A program made the position numbers and the translations under genes. The notes beneath the pieces were generated by a model. The model had not been told where the DNA came from. It did not search any database and was given only the letters and a program-made list of their open reading frames with translations. A stretch of 64,000 nt of DNA from Odiellus spinosus (lineage: Eukaryota > Arthropoda > Arachnida > Opiliones > Phalangiidae): the NCBI GenBank assembly GCA_963920705.1, contig OY987238.1:15556183-15620182 (forward strand), read 5' to 3'. The first letter of the stretch is position 1. Each line of letters begins with the position of its first letter. Shown here piece after piece: positions 1 to 10,823 of the stretch.

Positions 1-960
1 AGTCAGGGAATTTGCAAATTGACCTCCAAATGGTCAGAGAAATGTCAGGTTATTTAAAAATTGGCCTAAAAGGTCAGAGAAAAGTCAGGGAATTTGCAAA
101 TTGACCTCCAAATGGTCAGAGAAATGTCAGGTTATTTAAAAATTGGCCTAAAAGGTCAGAGAAAAGTCAGGGAATTTGCAAATTGACCTCCAAATGGTCA
201 GAGAAATGTCAGGTTATTTAAAAATTGGCCTAAAAGGTCAGAGAAAAGTCAGGGAATTTGCAAATTGACCTCCAAATGGTCAGAAATGTCAGGTTATTTA
301 AAAATTGGCCTAAAAGGTCAGAGAAAAGTCAGGGAATTTGCAAATTGACCTCCAAATGGTCAGAGAAATGGCAGGCTATTTAAAAATTGGCCTAAAAGGT
401 CAGAGAAAAGTCATGGAATTTGTAAATTGACCTCTAAATGGTCAGAGAAATGTCAGGTTATTTAAAAATTGGCCTAAAAGGTCAGAGAAAAGTCAGGGAA
501 TTTGCAAATTGACCTCCAAATGGTCAGAGAAATGGCAGGTTATTTAAAAATTGGCCTAAAAGGTCAGAGAAAAGTCATGGAATTTGTAAATTGACCTCTA
601 AATGGTCAGAGAAATGTCAGGTTATTTAAAAATTGGCCTAAAAGGTCAGAGAAAAGTCAGGGAATTTAAAAATTGGCCTAAAGGGTCAGAGAAAAGTCAG
701 GAAATTTGCTAATTGACCTCTAAATGGTCAGAAAAGTTTAATTATTTAAAAATTGGGCTTAAAAGGTTGGAGAAAAGTCAGGGAATTTGCAAATTGACCT
801 CTAAATGGTCCGAAAAGTTGGGGAATTTAAAAATTGGCCTAAAAGGTCAGAGAAAAGTCAGGGAATCTGCTAATTATGTCAAATAAAATGTGGGAAATGT
901 CAGCGGCTCATTAAAATTGGTCAGGGAAATTATTTAGAAAGTCAGGGAAATTAACTTCCA
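1..960. repeat. 82-bp minisatellite built on GTCAGGGAA / GGTCAGAGAAA
   Basis: The repeat period is 82 bp: the AGTCAGGGAATTTGC start recurs at 1, 83 and 165. Each unit is two diverged half-units, one with TTGCAAATTGACCTCC and one with TTTAAAAATTGGCC. Copies are close to identical up to about 650 and then decay. The array runs off the left edge of the window. The same GTCAGGGAA core recurs at 13.4, 14.4, 17.6, 24.9, 26.2, 53.0 and 60.3 kb. Confidence 0.95.
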
Positions 961-1215
961 AAATTTAATGTACGAACCCTGTTTAATCTCGGAAGGGAAA
1001 TATCAAATAGACCGATAAAAATATTATCTTACGAAACAATCATTCTACACCCGACAAGATCGAAAAAGACTAACTTTGGATGCGACTCCACAGTTTTTGA
1101 CTTCTTATTCCGTCCATTCTTCTTTTAATCTCCGTTCAACCAGCTGCGGATCATCTTTTAAAGTTGCTTTCCTATTTCATCGAGAAAATAACGTAAGAAT
1201 TATTCGAAAAATTGC

Positions 1216-1384
1216 TTTTAAAGGGACTATCTGCTTTGAAATTTGTCTCTTTTAAATCATCTTCCTTTATTCGCTTAGGTTAGCTTTGATTGTCAAAATT
1301 TGTTATAGTTTACGTCGTCTGTTAAGCGAGAAAAGACGTTGAATTTAAAGGAGAGTAATTAAAATTGCAGATAGCCCCTAATTT
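1216..1384. mobile_element. MITE-like element, terminal repeats TTAAAGGG(A/G)CTATCTGC
   Basis: The left end reads TTAAAGGGACTATCTGC (about 1218-1234). The right end reads GCAGATAGCCCCTAA (about 1367-1381), its inverted complement with few mismatches. The interior of about 135 bp is non-coding. Related pieces occur near 14925-14965 and 27885-28014. Those two copies also share an internal stretch reading GCTAGAA followed by CGACTTTAAAGGGGCT. No clear target duplication was seen. Confidence 0.6.
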
Positions 1385-3718
1385 CTAATTTCTTCTCATA
1401 AATTCCGCAGTAATTACGAGATTAAATTTGAATCTTTTACAGATTCCGGAGTCCGGTGTTTGCCACGAGAACCCAGTGGCGGCGGAATGGGTGGGAACGT
1501 TACAAATACTTTAATTTCTCTCAGAATATAATTGAATTCAACGAATTGCGGGAAAAACTTATTTTTTGAACTTGCGATCTACTTTGTCATTGAGATGAAC
1601 TAATCTACGTTATTCTACGTGGAAATGGCCCTAGTCTTTCAACCATCTCTATTAATAACCCTGACTGAACTATTTTGGATTCGACTTTTTCACGAAGCGT
1701 GGTACATTGGTCTTGAGCAACGCGTTTCCGAGTTCCTCGTCCCCCTCAAAACAAGGAAACCATCCGCCGCCACTGACGAGAATGCTTTTGGATCAAAGAC
1801 GCCTTTATTTTGTGGATAAAGTTCAACGTTTTGTGCGCGTGTGTTTGTGCGCGTTTTCTCTTGGATTACCTTGGGTCAACGAGAACTTCCAACTAGACCT
1901 TCTAAACGGTAGGAGTGGTTTGGTTTTACACTACCCTAGACAGGCAAGATGATCCCCTTATCAGGTTTAGCGTCAAGTTGTCGTTAGAGCATGATTTTTA
2001 ACTCGGTTTAGTCTCGGGAGTAGATGTAACAACGTAATTTTGTTCTCTTAGTTTTAAAGTTTTAATTTTTTTTTAATCTATCGGGTCTCGCGTTAACCAT
2101 TTCTGCGCGAAATGGTCTCCTGACAGAAAGCGAGTCGTTACCCTTCTTTCAGTAAATGGCTGGTAGGACTGATTGAGGGGGTTGGAGCGTTCCGAGTTTC
2201 AGGAAACTCAACGGCTGGTGACCCTATCGCACACCCAGGCCCTAGCTGAAGTCTAAGACTTTATTTCGGCTTAAATGGTTGCGAAGAATTCGCGGACTTG
2301 GGTAGGCCCGAGACTATGAAGGGAACTCGCGCGGGATTGAGTTCCTGACGAGATTTTATTTAGTTTTGAGGCTTCGCGGCTTTTGATAGGTTTAATCGAG
2401 AGATTTGCTAGAATTTACGGCTGGTTTTTACTGTTTTATAATAATTTAATTGGTTGACAGTAAAGTTTAATAATAATTTAATTGGTTGACAGTAAAGTTT
2501 AATAATTTAATTGGTTGACAGTGAATAGTTTAGTCGAACGTATCCACCCCTTAGAGTAGGCCATTAGTTTTAAGTTAATTAGATTTTTTAATTATTTCTC
2601 AGTTAGCGATATCAGGTTAAACGTCAAGATTGTTTAAAACTTTTTTGAAATAAAGTTATTCTTGTTGCGTTGGTTGCTTTTATTCGTTAGTGAAATAAGA
2701 TTTTAAGAAAGGTAGGGGAAGACGTCGAACCAGGATACTCTCTGGATCGTCGAGGACCGAGTCAAGCGATAAGGATTTGCTCAGTGTGAATTGCGTGAAT
2801 TTATGTAATGTTCCAGTTCTTAAACGGATTCAAGCCTGTCAAGCCTGCGTCTTATCACCGTCTATTCCCCCCTTGTCCCTGATAATTTAATATTAAGCCT
2901 AAATCCTACACCTACTTTATTTCTAATTGCGTTTTGCCCCTAGAGTTGTCCCCTTTCGACTCCAGTGGAACACGCTGGATTTTAAAATGTAAGTAGACCT
3001 CTGGACTAAAGTTCCTCTGGTATTTTCTTTATTTATTTCCCCTCCGGCTCGATGAGTTTCCCCGCGGTTAGACCCCCCCCTCTGAGAGCCATCCTACTCT
3101 TTAGTTGTAAGTGATAAAAATCTCGCCGTCTCGTAAATTTACTAAAAAACGTTTTAAATTTTCAGTCTTCAAAGTTTTTTTTTAATTTTTGTTTTTTTCC
3201 TGTAATTTTTTTCGTATTTAAAAATAAAAAACCTGACTTTTGGTTTAATGTTATTTGAATTAACCATGTTTTACTTTTCAGAATTTTGGGCGGGAAATTT
3301 TAATTTTTACTGTTAAGATTTAGTGCTAAGATTTGTTTCGAATTTGTTAATCTCTTTGTATCGTTTCAGGTTCGTTAATTTGCGTGCCAAGAAGATTTAA
3401 ATATTTAAGAATTTTACGATAATCTAACTTTTTTTTTCTTTCCAGTGATCGAATAATTTATTCCGATTGTTTTCGGACATTTTGTCTTCGTTTTAAGTTT
3501 AGTTTTAAGGCTTTTTTCAATCTTTTTAATCTCTTTCTATCGTTTCAGGTTCATTGCGTGCCAAGAAGACGTTTAAACGAATAAAAATTGAATAATATTT
3601 GTAATAATTGTTTTCGATTTCTTTTCAGCAAAATTGCTCGATCTCGTTAATGAAATCTCGGAGTGAAAGAAGTTCCCGAAGCTTTTACGCGTCATTGTGG
3701 TTTTACGTTTAATTTAAA

Positions 3719-3920
3719 CGCGATCCCGTTAGCGTAATCAAAGAAATCTGTTCACCCAATTGGAAAAAATCAACCAATTTGGTTTAAAAAAATGGTTCAA
3801 ATTAGGAAATTTCAACGGAATACGTTAAATTTTCTAATTTGAATTATTATTAAACCAAATTATTTGATTTTTTCCTGATTGGGAAAGACAATTTCTTCGT
3901 TTATTCTGAACGGGATTGCG
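3719..3920. mobile_element. Foldback MITE of about 202 bp
   Basis: The two halves are inverted copies of each other. The left half begins CGCGATCCCGTTAGCG and the right half ends with the complement CTGAACGGGATTGCG. Further in, ACCAATTTGGTTTAA pairs with TTAAACCAAATT, and CAAATTAGGAAATTT pairs with AAATTTTCTAATTTG. There is no coding capacity. The whole element could fold as one long imperfect hairpin. Confidence 0.75.
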
Positions 3921-4199
3921 TTGAAATGATAAAGTTGAATGCAATCTAACAAGAAGTGAAGTTTTTAATCAGGAATCTATTAAAAATCACTCGTTTTTAG
4001 GTTTCATTCTCCCTTTAATTTTAATTAAATTTTAATTTTACCATTTTTCTTGTTAGTCTCAGCGTCAAATCCGGCAATGCTTCATCTCTTTCCTTCAGAT
4101 TGGATGTGAAATGTCTCTTTCAATCCTTAACGCTTCATTACCTGAGATATTTAAGGTTTTCAATTAAAAAATGTAAGTTTTAAATGATTTAAATTAAAT

Positions 4200-5235
4200 T
4201 TGTTCAGCGGAAATTGATTCATTTAAATCAAGGAAATTGATTAATTTTAAATCGATTATTAAATTTAAATCAATTATTGATTTATTTTAAATCAATAATT
4301 GATTAAATTTAAATCTATTGATTAAATTTAAATCAATTATTGATTAAATTTAAATCAATTATTGATTAATTTTAAATCAATTATTGATTAATTTTAAATC
4401 AATTATTGATTAATTTTAAATCAATTATTGATTAATTTTAAATCAATTATTGATTAATTTTAAATCAATTATTGATTAATTTTAAATCAATTATTGATTA
4501 ATTTTAAATCAATTATTGATTAATTTTAAATCAATTATTGATTAATTTTAAATCAATTATTGATTAATTTTAAATCAATTATTGATTAATTTTAAATCAA
4601 TTATTGATTAATTTTAAATCAATTATTGATTAATTTTAAATCAATTATTGATTAATTTTAAATCAATTATTGATTAATTTTAAATCAATTATTGATTAAT
4701 TTTAAATCAATTATTGATTAATTTTAAATCAATTATTGATTAATTTTAAATCAATTATTGATTAATTTTAAATCAATTATTGATTAATTTTAAATCAATT
4801 ATTGATTAATTTTAAATCAATTATTGATTAATTTTAAATCAATTATTGATTAAATTTAAATCAATTATTGATTAATTTTAAATCAATTATTGATTAAATT
4901 TAAATCAATTATTGATTAATTTTAAATCAATTTTTGATTAAATTTAAATCAATTATTGATTAAATTTAAATCAATTATTGATTAAATTTAAATCAATTAT
5001 TGATTAAATTATTGATTAAATTTAAATCAATTATTGATTAAATTATTGATTAAATTTAAATCAATTATTGATTAAATTATTGATTAAATTTAAATCAATT
5101 ATTGATTAAATTTAAATCAATTAATTTTAAATCAATTATTGATTAATTTTAAATCAATTATTGATTAATTTTAAATCAATTATTGATTAATTTTAAATCA
5201 ATTATTGATTAATTTTAAATCGATTATTGATTAAC
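4200..5235. repeat. 22-bp near-palindromic AT-rich tandem array
   Basis: The unit ATTGATTAATTTTAAATCAATT repeats about 45 times, with variants (TTAAATTT instead of TTAATTTT) at the two ends and very uniform copies in the middle. Each unit is almost its own reverse complement, so the array can form serial hairpins or cruciforms. It contains dozens of TAAT/ATTA homeodomain-type cores, which is probably incidental to the composition. Confidence 0.97.
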
Positions 5236-5399
5236 TTTGAATTGGTTTACAAAGTCCATTCACGATTACTTTGAAGAATTACTCGATTTCTAGTAATTGA
5301 GTAAATCGATTAATTTAAAAAATAATCAGCTTGGGAGACTTGGGTTCATTCATTACTCGGTAATGTAATTGGGTAATCAAAAACTCTTGAGAGTAAATT

Positions 5400-6850
5400 A
5401 AAACCTTGTTATAACAAAATTTTGGGTATCATTCTCGAAGCCAAGGCTTAGCGTCTTGATCGAAATGAAGTATTGAAGTCATTTTTCTCCCCCAAAATTT
5501 TGTTACGAGGTTTTTTTCCCAATAATTGGATCCGCCTAGTTATAATTAAAATGTTTTAAAAATATTTAGCCATTCTGGTGGAGCTTTGCGATCGTCAACT
5601 TGTTTCCTTTCATCCAATTTGAAGAAAAGCGTGGATTCATCAACAAAGATCAGAGATCTCCAAGCAACGTCGTCCTGAAGATTGCGAGCCAACATTTTGG
5701 GTGAAATTTTGTTCCATCTTCCCTTCAAAGATTAAGTTTTTGTTAAAACAAATTCATTTAACGTTAAATTTGCCACTAAAACAATGAAAAATTGGCAAAA
5801 ATACGTTGGTCTTGGTTTATAACGTAGTTTTGCAACCAAATTCTGTAGTTTTGCCAAAAAATTCTTATTCTTCCGCCACAAAGGCTTAGCAACTTCAATA
5901 ATGAAACGAGTTTTACTGAAAAAATTGTCAAAAATACGTTGGTCTTGGTTTGTAACAAAGTTAACCACCAAATTCTGATTATTTGCGACCAAATTCCTCC
6001 GAAACAACAAAATTCAAAGAATCTGGAGATAAATTTCAAGCCAATTTCGTTAGCAAGCAACGATATTTTTGCAAATTCTTTGAAATACTGTTGGTCTAGG
6101 GGCTAATTTAAATTTTAAAATGTATTTAGCCATTCTGGTGGATCTTTCCGAGCATCAACTTGTTTCCTGACATTTGGTTTCCTCGGCAATAACCTGAGAG
6201 TCGCTGTTCAAAGATTTCCTTCATCATCAAGCAAGATCTCGAAAGACGTCATCTTCAAGATTCAGAGCGGATGTTCCCGTCAAATTGTTCAGGGTTGCCA
6301 CAGGCCAGGAAATTGCGATCATTATCCGCTGTTAAGATTCTCAGCTGACCCTGTCAGTTGTATAGAGATTGGAACAAAGATACACCCGCAGTTTGGCCAA
6401 CAATAAAAGCTTAAAGTTGCGGAAAAGGTCAGGGAATCTGAAAAACTGTGGCAGCCCTGTTGTTATATCTTCCCTTTAAAGAATAAGTTTGGATTTTTGT
6501 TAAATTAAATTCATTTAATGTTTTAAATTTTCTTTTCCACCGAAACCTCGTTAAGAATGAAATCCTTTTTAATGAAAAATTGTTCTTGGTTTTAAGCAAA
6601 ATTTGTTACCAAATTCTGTTGTTTCTCGACCAAATTCCGCTGATCAACAAAAATACAAAGAATCTGGATCAATTTGAAGCAAATTTCTTTACCAACCAAC
6701 GATTTATTCGCAAATTCTTTGAAATTTTGTTGGTTTGCGATGAAATTTGATCAGAATTTATCCAAATTCTTGTAATATTTTGTTTTAAGCGACCAAAATT
6801 CTTATTTTTCCTCCGCAAAGGCTTAGCAACTTCAAAATAGAAATGGTTTA
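5400..6850. other. Duplicated segment with remnants of a possible coding end
   Basis: Two diverged direct copies lie at about 5545-6110 and 6111-6700. They share TATTTAGCCATTCTGGTGGA and, about 160 bp further, TTCCCTT(C/T)AAAG. On the minus strand both copies read an in-frame KQVD(D/A)RK(A/D)PPEWLN ending at a stop. In copy 1 a 60-codon open frame precedes it (5546-5728); in copy 2 the upstream frame is broken. This may be the degraded last exon of an unidentified gene or an element-borne fragment. The protein is not recognised. Confidence 0.4.
6290..6459. mobile_element. hAT-like MITE with 5-bp target duplication (copy 1)
   Basis: The left terminus is CAGGGTTGCCACAGG and the right terminus is CTGTGGCAGCCCTG. 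The flanks are an exact TTGTT duplication (6285-6289 and 6460-6464). The interior, containing ATTGCGATCATTATCCGCTG, is shared with the copy at 26.2 kb. CAGGG ends with short duplications recall the hAT superfamily; that placement is inference. Confidence 0.8.
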
Positions 6851-7190
6851 TTATAACGAGGTTTCCGTAATTTCAATTTTCTCAGTTTAAATTAACCAAA
6901 ATTCTAACAAATATTTAAACAAAATATTCGAGCAAAGGCTTAGCTATTTAAATAACATAATGGTTCGTCATAACGAGGGTTTCCGTAATTTCAATTTCCT
7001 CAGTTTAAATTAACCAAAATTCTAACAAATATTAAATTATCTAAAAAACTCGAGCAAAGGCTTAGCTACTTAAATAACAATATGGTTCGTCATAACGAGG
7101 GTTTCCGTAATTTCAATTAAAATTATTCAAAATTCTAACAAATATTTATACAAAATATTAAATTATCTAAAAAATTGGAACAAATCTACA
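6825..7190. repeat. About 115-bp tandem triplication
   Basis: Three consecutive copies contain AAAGGCTTAGC, then TATAACGAGG, then GTTTCCGTAATTTCAATT, then CCAAAATTCTAACAAATATT. Copies differ by small substitutions and length changes. No coding frame is maintained. Confidence 0.85.
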
Positions 7191-8030
7191 AGTTTTATTT
7201 AAATTATTCGTTAAAATTCGAGTTTAGTTGGAGGTTTTAGGCCTAAGGAACTTGGAGAGTCATTTAAAATTGAGTTAATCGAGTCTTTAAATATAAAATT
7301 CTAACAAATTTAGAAAACAGCCGAACAATTTTAAAGTTTATTAATAAAGTAGACGAGAGGCCTTCCTCATTAGTCGCTAGACCTTAAACGCGAGGAAATC
7401 AGCTGATCTCCATAAATCGCGCTAAGCCTAATTTATTTCCCTAAACTTATGAGTGAATTAGTTATATTTAAACGATAAGGAATCGATCAAAAAATCGCTC
7501 ATTACGTTGCATTCTCCCGTTAAAACATCGTTATTTCATTCTCCCTTTGAAATTTAATTTATTTTAAATAGCAGATAGATCTTAGATGATGACTTTCTCA
7601 TTCGCAATCAATTTAAAACTTAGTTTTAACCCCAGTCTTAGGTTTAAATTTAATTAACTATTTTAGTTAATTTAGTAACGAGCCGAGTTTTTATTTGCGA
7701 ATAGCGATTCTCTCTTGGGCCCAAACGCGGCAAGCGCGCTTTTACTAACCGCATACTAATCAGCGATGCATGGCTTTTTGCAAACACACACACACGCAGC
7801 GTAGACATATTCCTAACTTACGTCGGAGAAACGTTATTTGCATTTTAAAACTTGGGGTAATTAGTAATTACCAACTTCTCACAACTAAGAAATATTTTCA
7901 ATATTCTTTCTCGAAGAAACTTACGAGAATTATTTTTAAAAGTTGTCATCTACGGATTTATTTTGGCTTTTCAATTATTTGAGAAACTAGTTTCGTTACA
8001 ATTTTAGATTTAAATTCCTCAAAAATTTAA
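7191..8030. other. Intergenic sequence, no gene seen
   Basis: AT-rich DNA. It includes a piece of the GGCTTAGC-ended element near 7345-7430 (with GCTAAGCCTAATTT), two ATTCTCCC(T/G)TT motifs near 7508 and 7538, and a short CACACACACACG run at about 7783. A 70-codon frame at 7770 is low-complexity and shows no splice or family support. Confidence 0.5.
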
Positions 8031-8590
8031 GTTCTAGATTTGTTAGAATTTTATTTAGAAAATAAATTTGTTAGAATTTTATTTAAAAAATAATTAGTTT
8101 GCTTTAGAAAGTAAATTTGTTAGATTTTATTTAGAACTAATTTACTTTCTAACAAATCTAAATTTTAATATTAGTTCTAAATAAATTCTAACAAATTTAC
8201 ATTTTAATTTTATTTAGAAAGTAGATTTGTTAGAATTTTATTTAGAATTAAATTACTTTAAAATGTAAATTTGTTAGAATTTTATTTAGAAAGTAAATTT
8301 GTTAGAATTTTATTTAGAACTAATTTACTTTAAAAAGTAGATTTGTTAGAATTTTATTTAGAAAGTAGATTTGTTAGAATTTTATTTAGAATTAAATTAC
8401 TTTAAAAAGTAGATTTGTTAGAATTTTATTTAGAAAGTAAATTTGTTAGAATTTTGTTTAGAATTAAATTACTTTAAAAAGTAGATTTGTTAGAATTTAG
8501 AAAGTAAATTTGTTAGAATTTTATTTAGAACTAATTTACTTTAAAAAGTAGATTTGTTAGAATTTTATTTAGATTTTAAAAACGTTAGAA
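8030..8590. repeat. TTTGTTAGAATTTTATTTAGAA tandem and inverted repeats
   Basis: About twelve copies of a 30-35 bp motif (TTTGTTAGAATTTTATTTAG) are separated by AAAGTA(A/G)A or CTAATTTACTTT spacers. One block (about 8140-8205) is inverted relative to the rest. Diverged copies continue to about 8830. No coding frame. Confidence 0.85.
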
Positions 8591-10156
8591 TTTTAAAACT
8601 TAGATAAGATACGTTAGAATTTCACAAAAATGCTTGGAATTTTGGTTTCATTTAATTGAATTAGTAAAATTAAATTTAATTGAAAAACTTGGTTAGAATT
8701 TTATTTGAAACAAGTCTTAGAATTTTTATTTCAAACTTAGCCTAATTAGGTTTGTTAGAAATAAATTTTTAGGTCAATTTTAACATTTATATTTGTTAGA
8801 ATTTTAGTTTGAACAAAGTTTAATAAATTTAAAGTCGTTTAGGTTTCTTAGAATATTAGTTGGATTTAAGTAAATTAACAAAATTAAATGAATTTAATCA
8901 AATTTTGTTCCTCTTCTAGATTTAAAATTTTGTTTAAATTAACTTTTAATTAAAATTAGCCAATATTTAAGATTTAAAAACCAATATTTTTATATAATTT
9001 ATCTCGAAATATGTTGAATAGTTTTTAATTTTAATTTTGTTCATTTCATCTTCTCTTTAATTCTTACGATTGTAAATTAAATTTAAATATAGTTGAAATG
9101 ATGTAAATGTTAATTTCTGCGGACGTGGATGTAAAAACCTTTTGTGAAACGTAAAAATTGAATTATAGAGTCTTTTCTCGCGAGTTGTTTCTCATTTAGC
9201 TCTGAAAAAAACTTCAATTTGACAGAAAAAGCGTTAATTAGAAAAAACTTACCTCTAAAATACTCTTAGAAGTTTCACGAATTTCTTCGCATTGATGGCT
9301 TATCGAGTAAATGAGCAAAGTCCCCGTCGTTCAGGCGAGATCCTAACCGTCGTTGATCCTTTAATACGAATAAATTCGGATGATCTCCTTGAATCCATTT
9401 AAGTTTTAGATTAATTTCTAATTTGATATTTTATTTACGCACAGACACACAAACAGACATGTCCAGCGTAAAACCTCCCCCTAAACTTAAGTTCAGTCGG
9501 CCAATTGGGGGGTTTGCCCACTTTCATTCCTGTAGGGTTTAAGAACGAGGCTAATAAAGTTATAACACGTATAACTGAGGCGTAGTAATACACTATGTTA
9601 TACGCCTTAAGCCTAAAAGTAGTTCCTATTATCTCCTCGAAGTTTAATTCGATATCTTTTAGTTTTAATAAAATTACGAATAATTACGCGTTTAAATTCG
9701 ATGAAGAATATTAAAAATCTAATTACCTAAAATAATACTTTAATTATTATAATTATAATTAATTATTAACCCTTTTGCTTTAAAATAATGAAACAAAATT
9801 AGTGTCTTAGCCTCTTAGGTGAATTAAAAATTAGCTAATTAGATAACGAAATTAACGTGAAATCAATAGCGTAATTTTATTAATTATTCAATTAAATTCA
9901 TTTGTTAAAAAAAATATTTTTTGACCTACTTTAGCGAAGAATCGCCTCCATTTTCTGCGCCGTTCATCCCAAAAATGGCCAAAAAAACCAAAATAGAATG
10001 CGTATGTAATTTTTAGCCCACTTTGTGTAGGAACAGTAGGATTCTAGGAATTAGGTAGGTGGAAAGTTTTTCATATAGGGGGCGAAAGTGTCGCTCTCTT
10101 TCACCCTTTTACCTCCTCCCCGCCGCGTTGACCCAAAGCTATTTATATTTCTGAGA
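8591..10156. other. Intergenic sequence, no gene seen
   Basis: Mostly AT-rich DNA without family similarity. A piece near 9270-9365 (ATTTCTTCGCATTGATGG, later GGCGAGATCCTAACCG) resembles one arm of the inverted element at 17.6 kb. The stretch 9930-10130 is more complex and could be upstream sequence of the exon candidate that follows. Confidence 0.45.
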
Positions 10157-10246
10157 ATGAGTATGGTGACTGAGAATAAGAATGTCGACGAAAATGAGGG
10201 AAATTCGCGATTGAAAACAAAACAGGAAGCTCGGAAAGCTTTTAAG
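10157..10246 (+). CDS. Possible first coding exon (30 codons) of an unidentified gene
   Basis: An ATG opens 30 charged codons, with the peptide ending QEARKAFK, followed directly by a consensus donor GTACGC at 10247. The first residues are polar (MSMVTENKNVDENEG), unlike translated repeat. The stop after the donor (TAA, three codons on) means the frame would need splicing. I found no convincing second exon before the next recognised gene at 21.6 kb, so this could be an alternative first exon with a long intron, a decayed exon, or chance. Product not recognised. Confidence 0.25.
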
Positions 10247-10537
10247 GTACGCTAATTAGTACGGGATTGCTTATTTGTTAGGGAAAATCATGGAAAAGTT
10301 GAAAAACGTTTGGGAAACATGGTAAATGTTAGCGGAAACTTAGCTAAAGGTTAGGGAAAACTTGGAAAATGGTTAGGTGAAACTTTGGAAAAGTAAGGGA
10401 AAACCCGTAGTTCGGGAACAATTAGGAAAAGGTTTTGGGAAAACCTGGAAAGAGTTAGGGAACACTAAGGAAGTTAGGAAAAGGTTTGGGAAAACCAGGA
10501 AAGAGTCAGGGAACACTTAAGAAAAAGCTAGTAAAAA

Positions 10538-10815
10538 CAAGGAGGATTAGAGAAGGAGAGGAAATGTGGGGCTGCGTTGAGTTAGAGAGAGAAGAGCCAA
10601 CCTCCCACTCGGGTGGAAAGGGGGGATAGGAAATTCTCGAGGTAAACTGTTGTCACGTGGTCGCTAGCTAGCGCGTCTCATAAAGGATTCGTTTTACCCA
10701 CGCGACAACATTTTACCACGAAACGTCTCTACCCCCGTTCTCCCAGAGTGGGAGTTTAGACCGACGCAGTAGGAACCGCGCCGTCCCCACATTCCCTCTC
10801 CTCTGATCCTCCTTG
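10538..10815. mobile_element. Foldback MITE with 7-8 bp target duplication
   Basis: The left end reads CAAGGAGGATTAGAG and the right end CTCTGATCCTCCTTG. Both flanks carry GTAAAAA (10531-10537 and 10816-10822); if the terminal C is counted, the duplication is GTAAAAAC. The arms stay roughly complementary through TGTGGGG, CTCCCACTC and TGTTGTC(A/G)CGTGG. No coding capacity. The duplication length and CAAGG ends resemble hAT-type MITEs; the class is inference. Confidence 0.85.
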
Positions 10816-10823
10816 GTAAAAAC

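Larger units (their letters stand above)
961..4190. other. Intergenic sequence without a recognisable gene
   Basis: I find no open frame with family similarity. The stretch holds two short inverted-repeat elements (about 1216-1384 and 3719-3920) and a triplicated 30-bp AT-rich repeat near 2438-2524 containing TTGGTTGACAGT. There are also two related segments near 3345-3400 and 3530-3575, each reading TATCGTTTCAGGTTC followed by TGCGTGCCAAGAAG; each looks like a splice acceptor followed by a duplicated short exon-like piece. Some patches (1450-1500, 2100-2350, 2700-2800) are richer in GC but show no consistent coding frame. Untranslated exons cannot be excluded. Confidence 0.6.

Noticed and set aside
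1440..1500. GC-rich segment reading IPESGVCHENPVAAEWVG after an acceptor-like TTTTACAG
   Set aside because: Too short, no donor in a matching phase and no partner exon; the CAGTGGCGGCGGA part also recurs inverted near 1760, so it may be repeat-derived.
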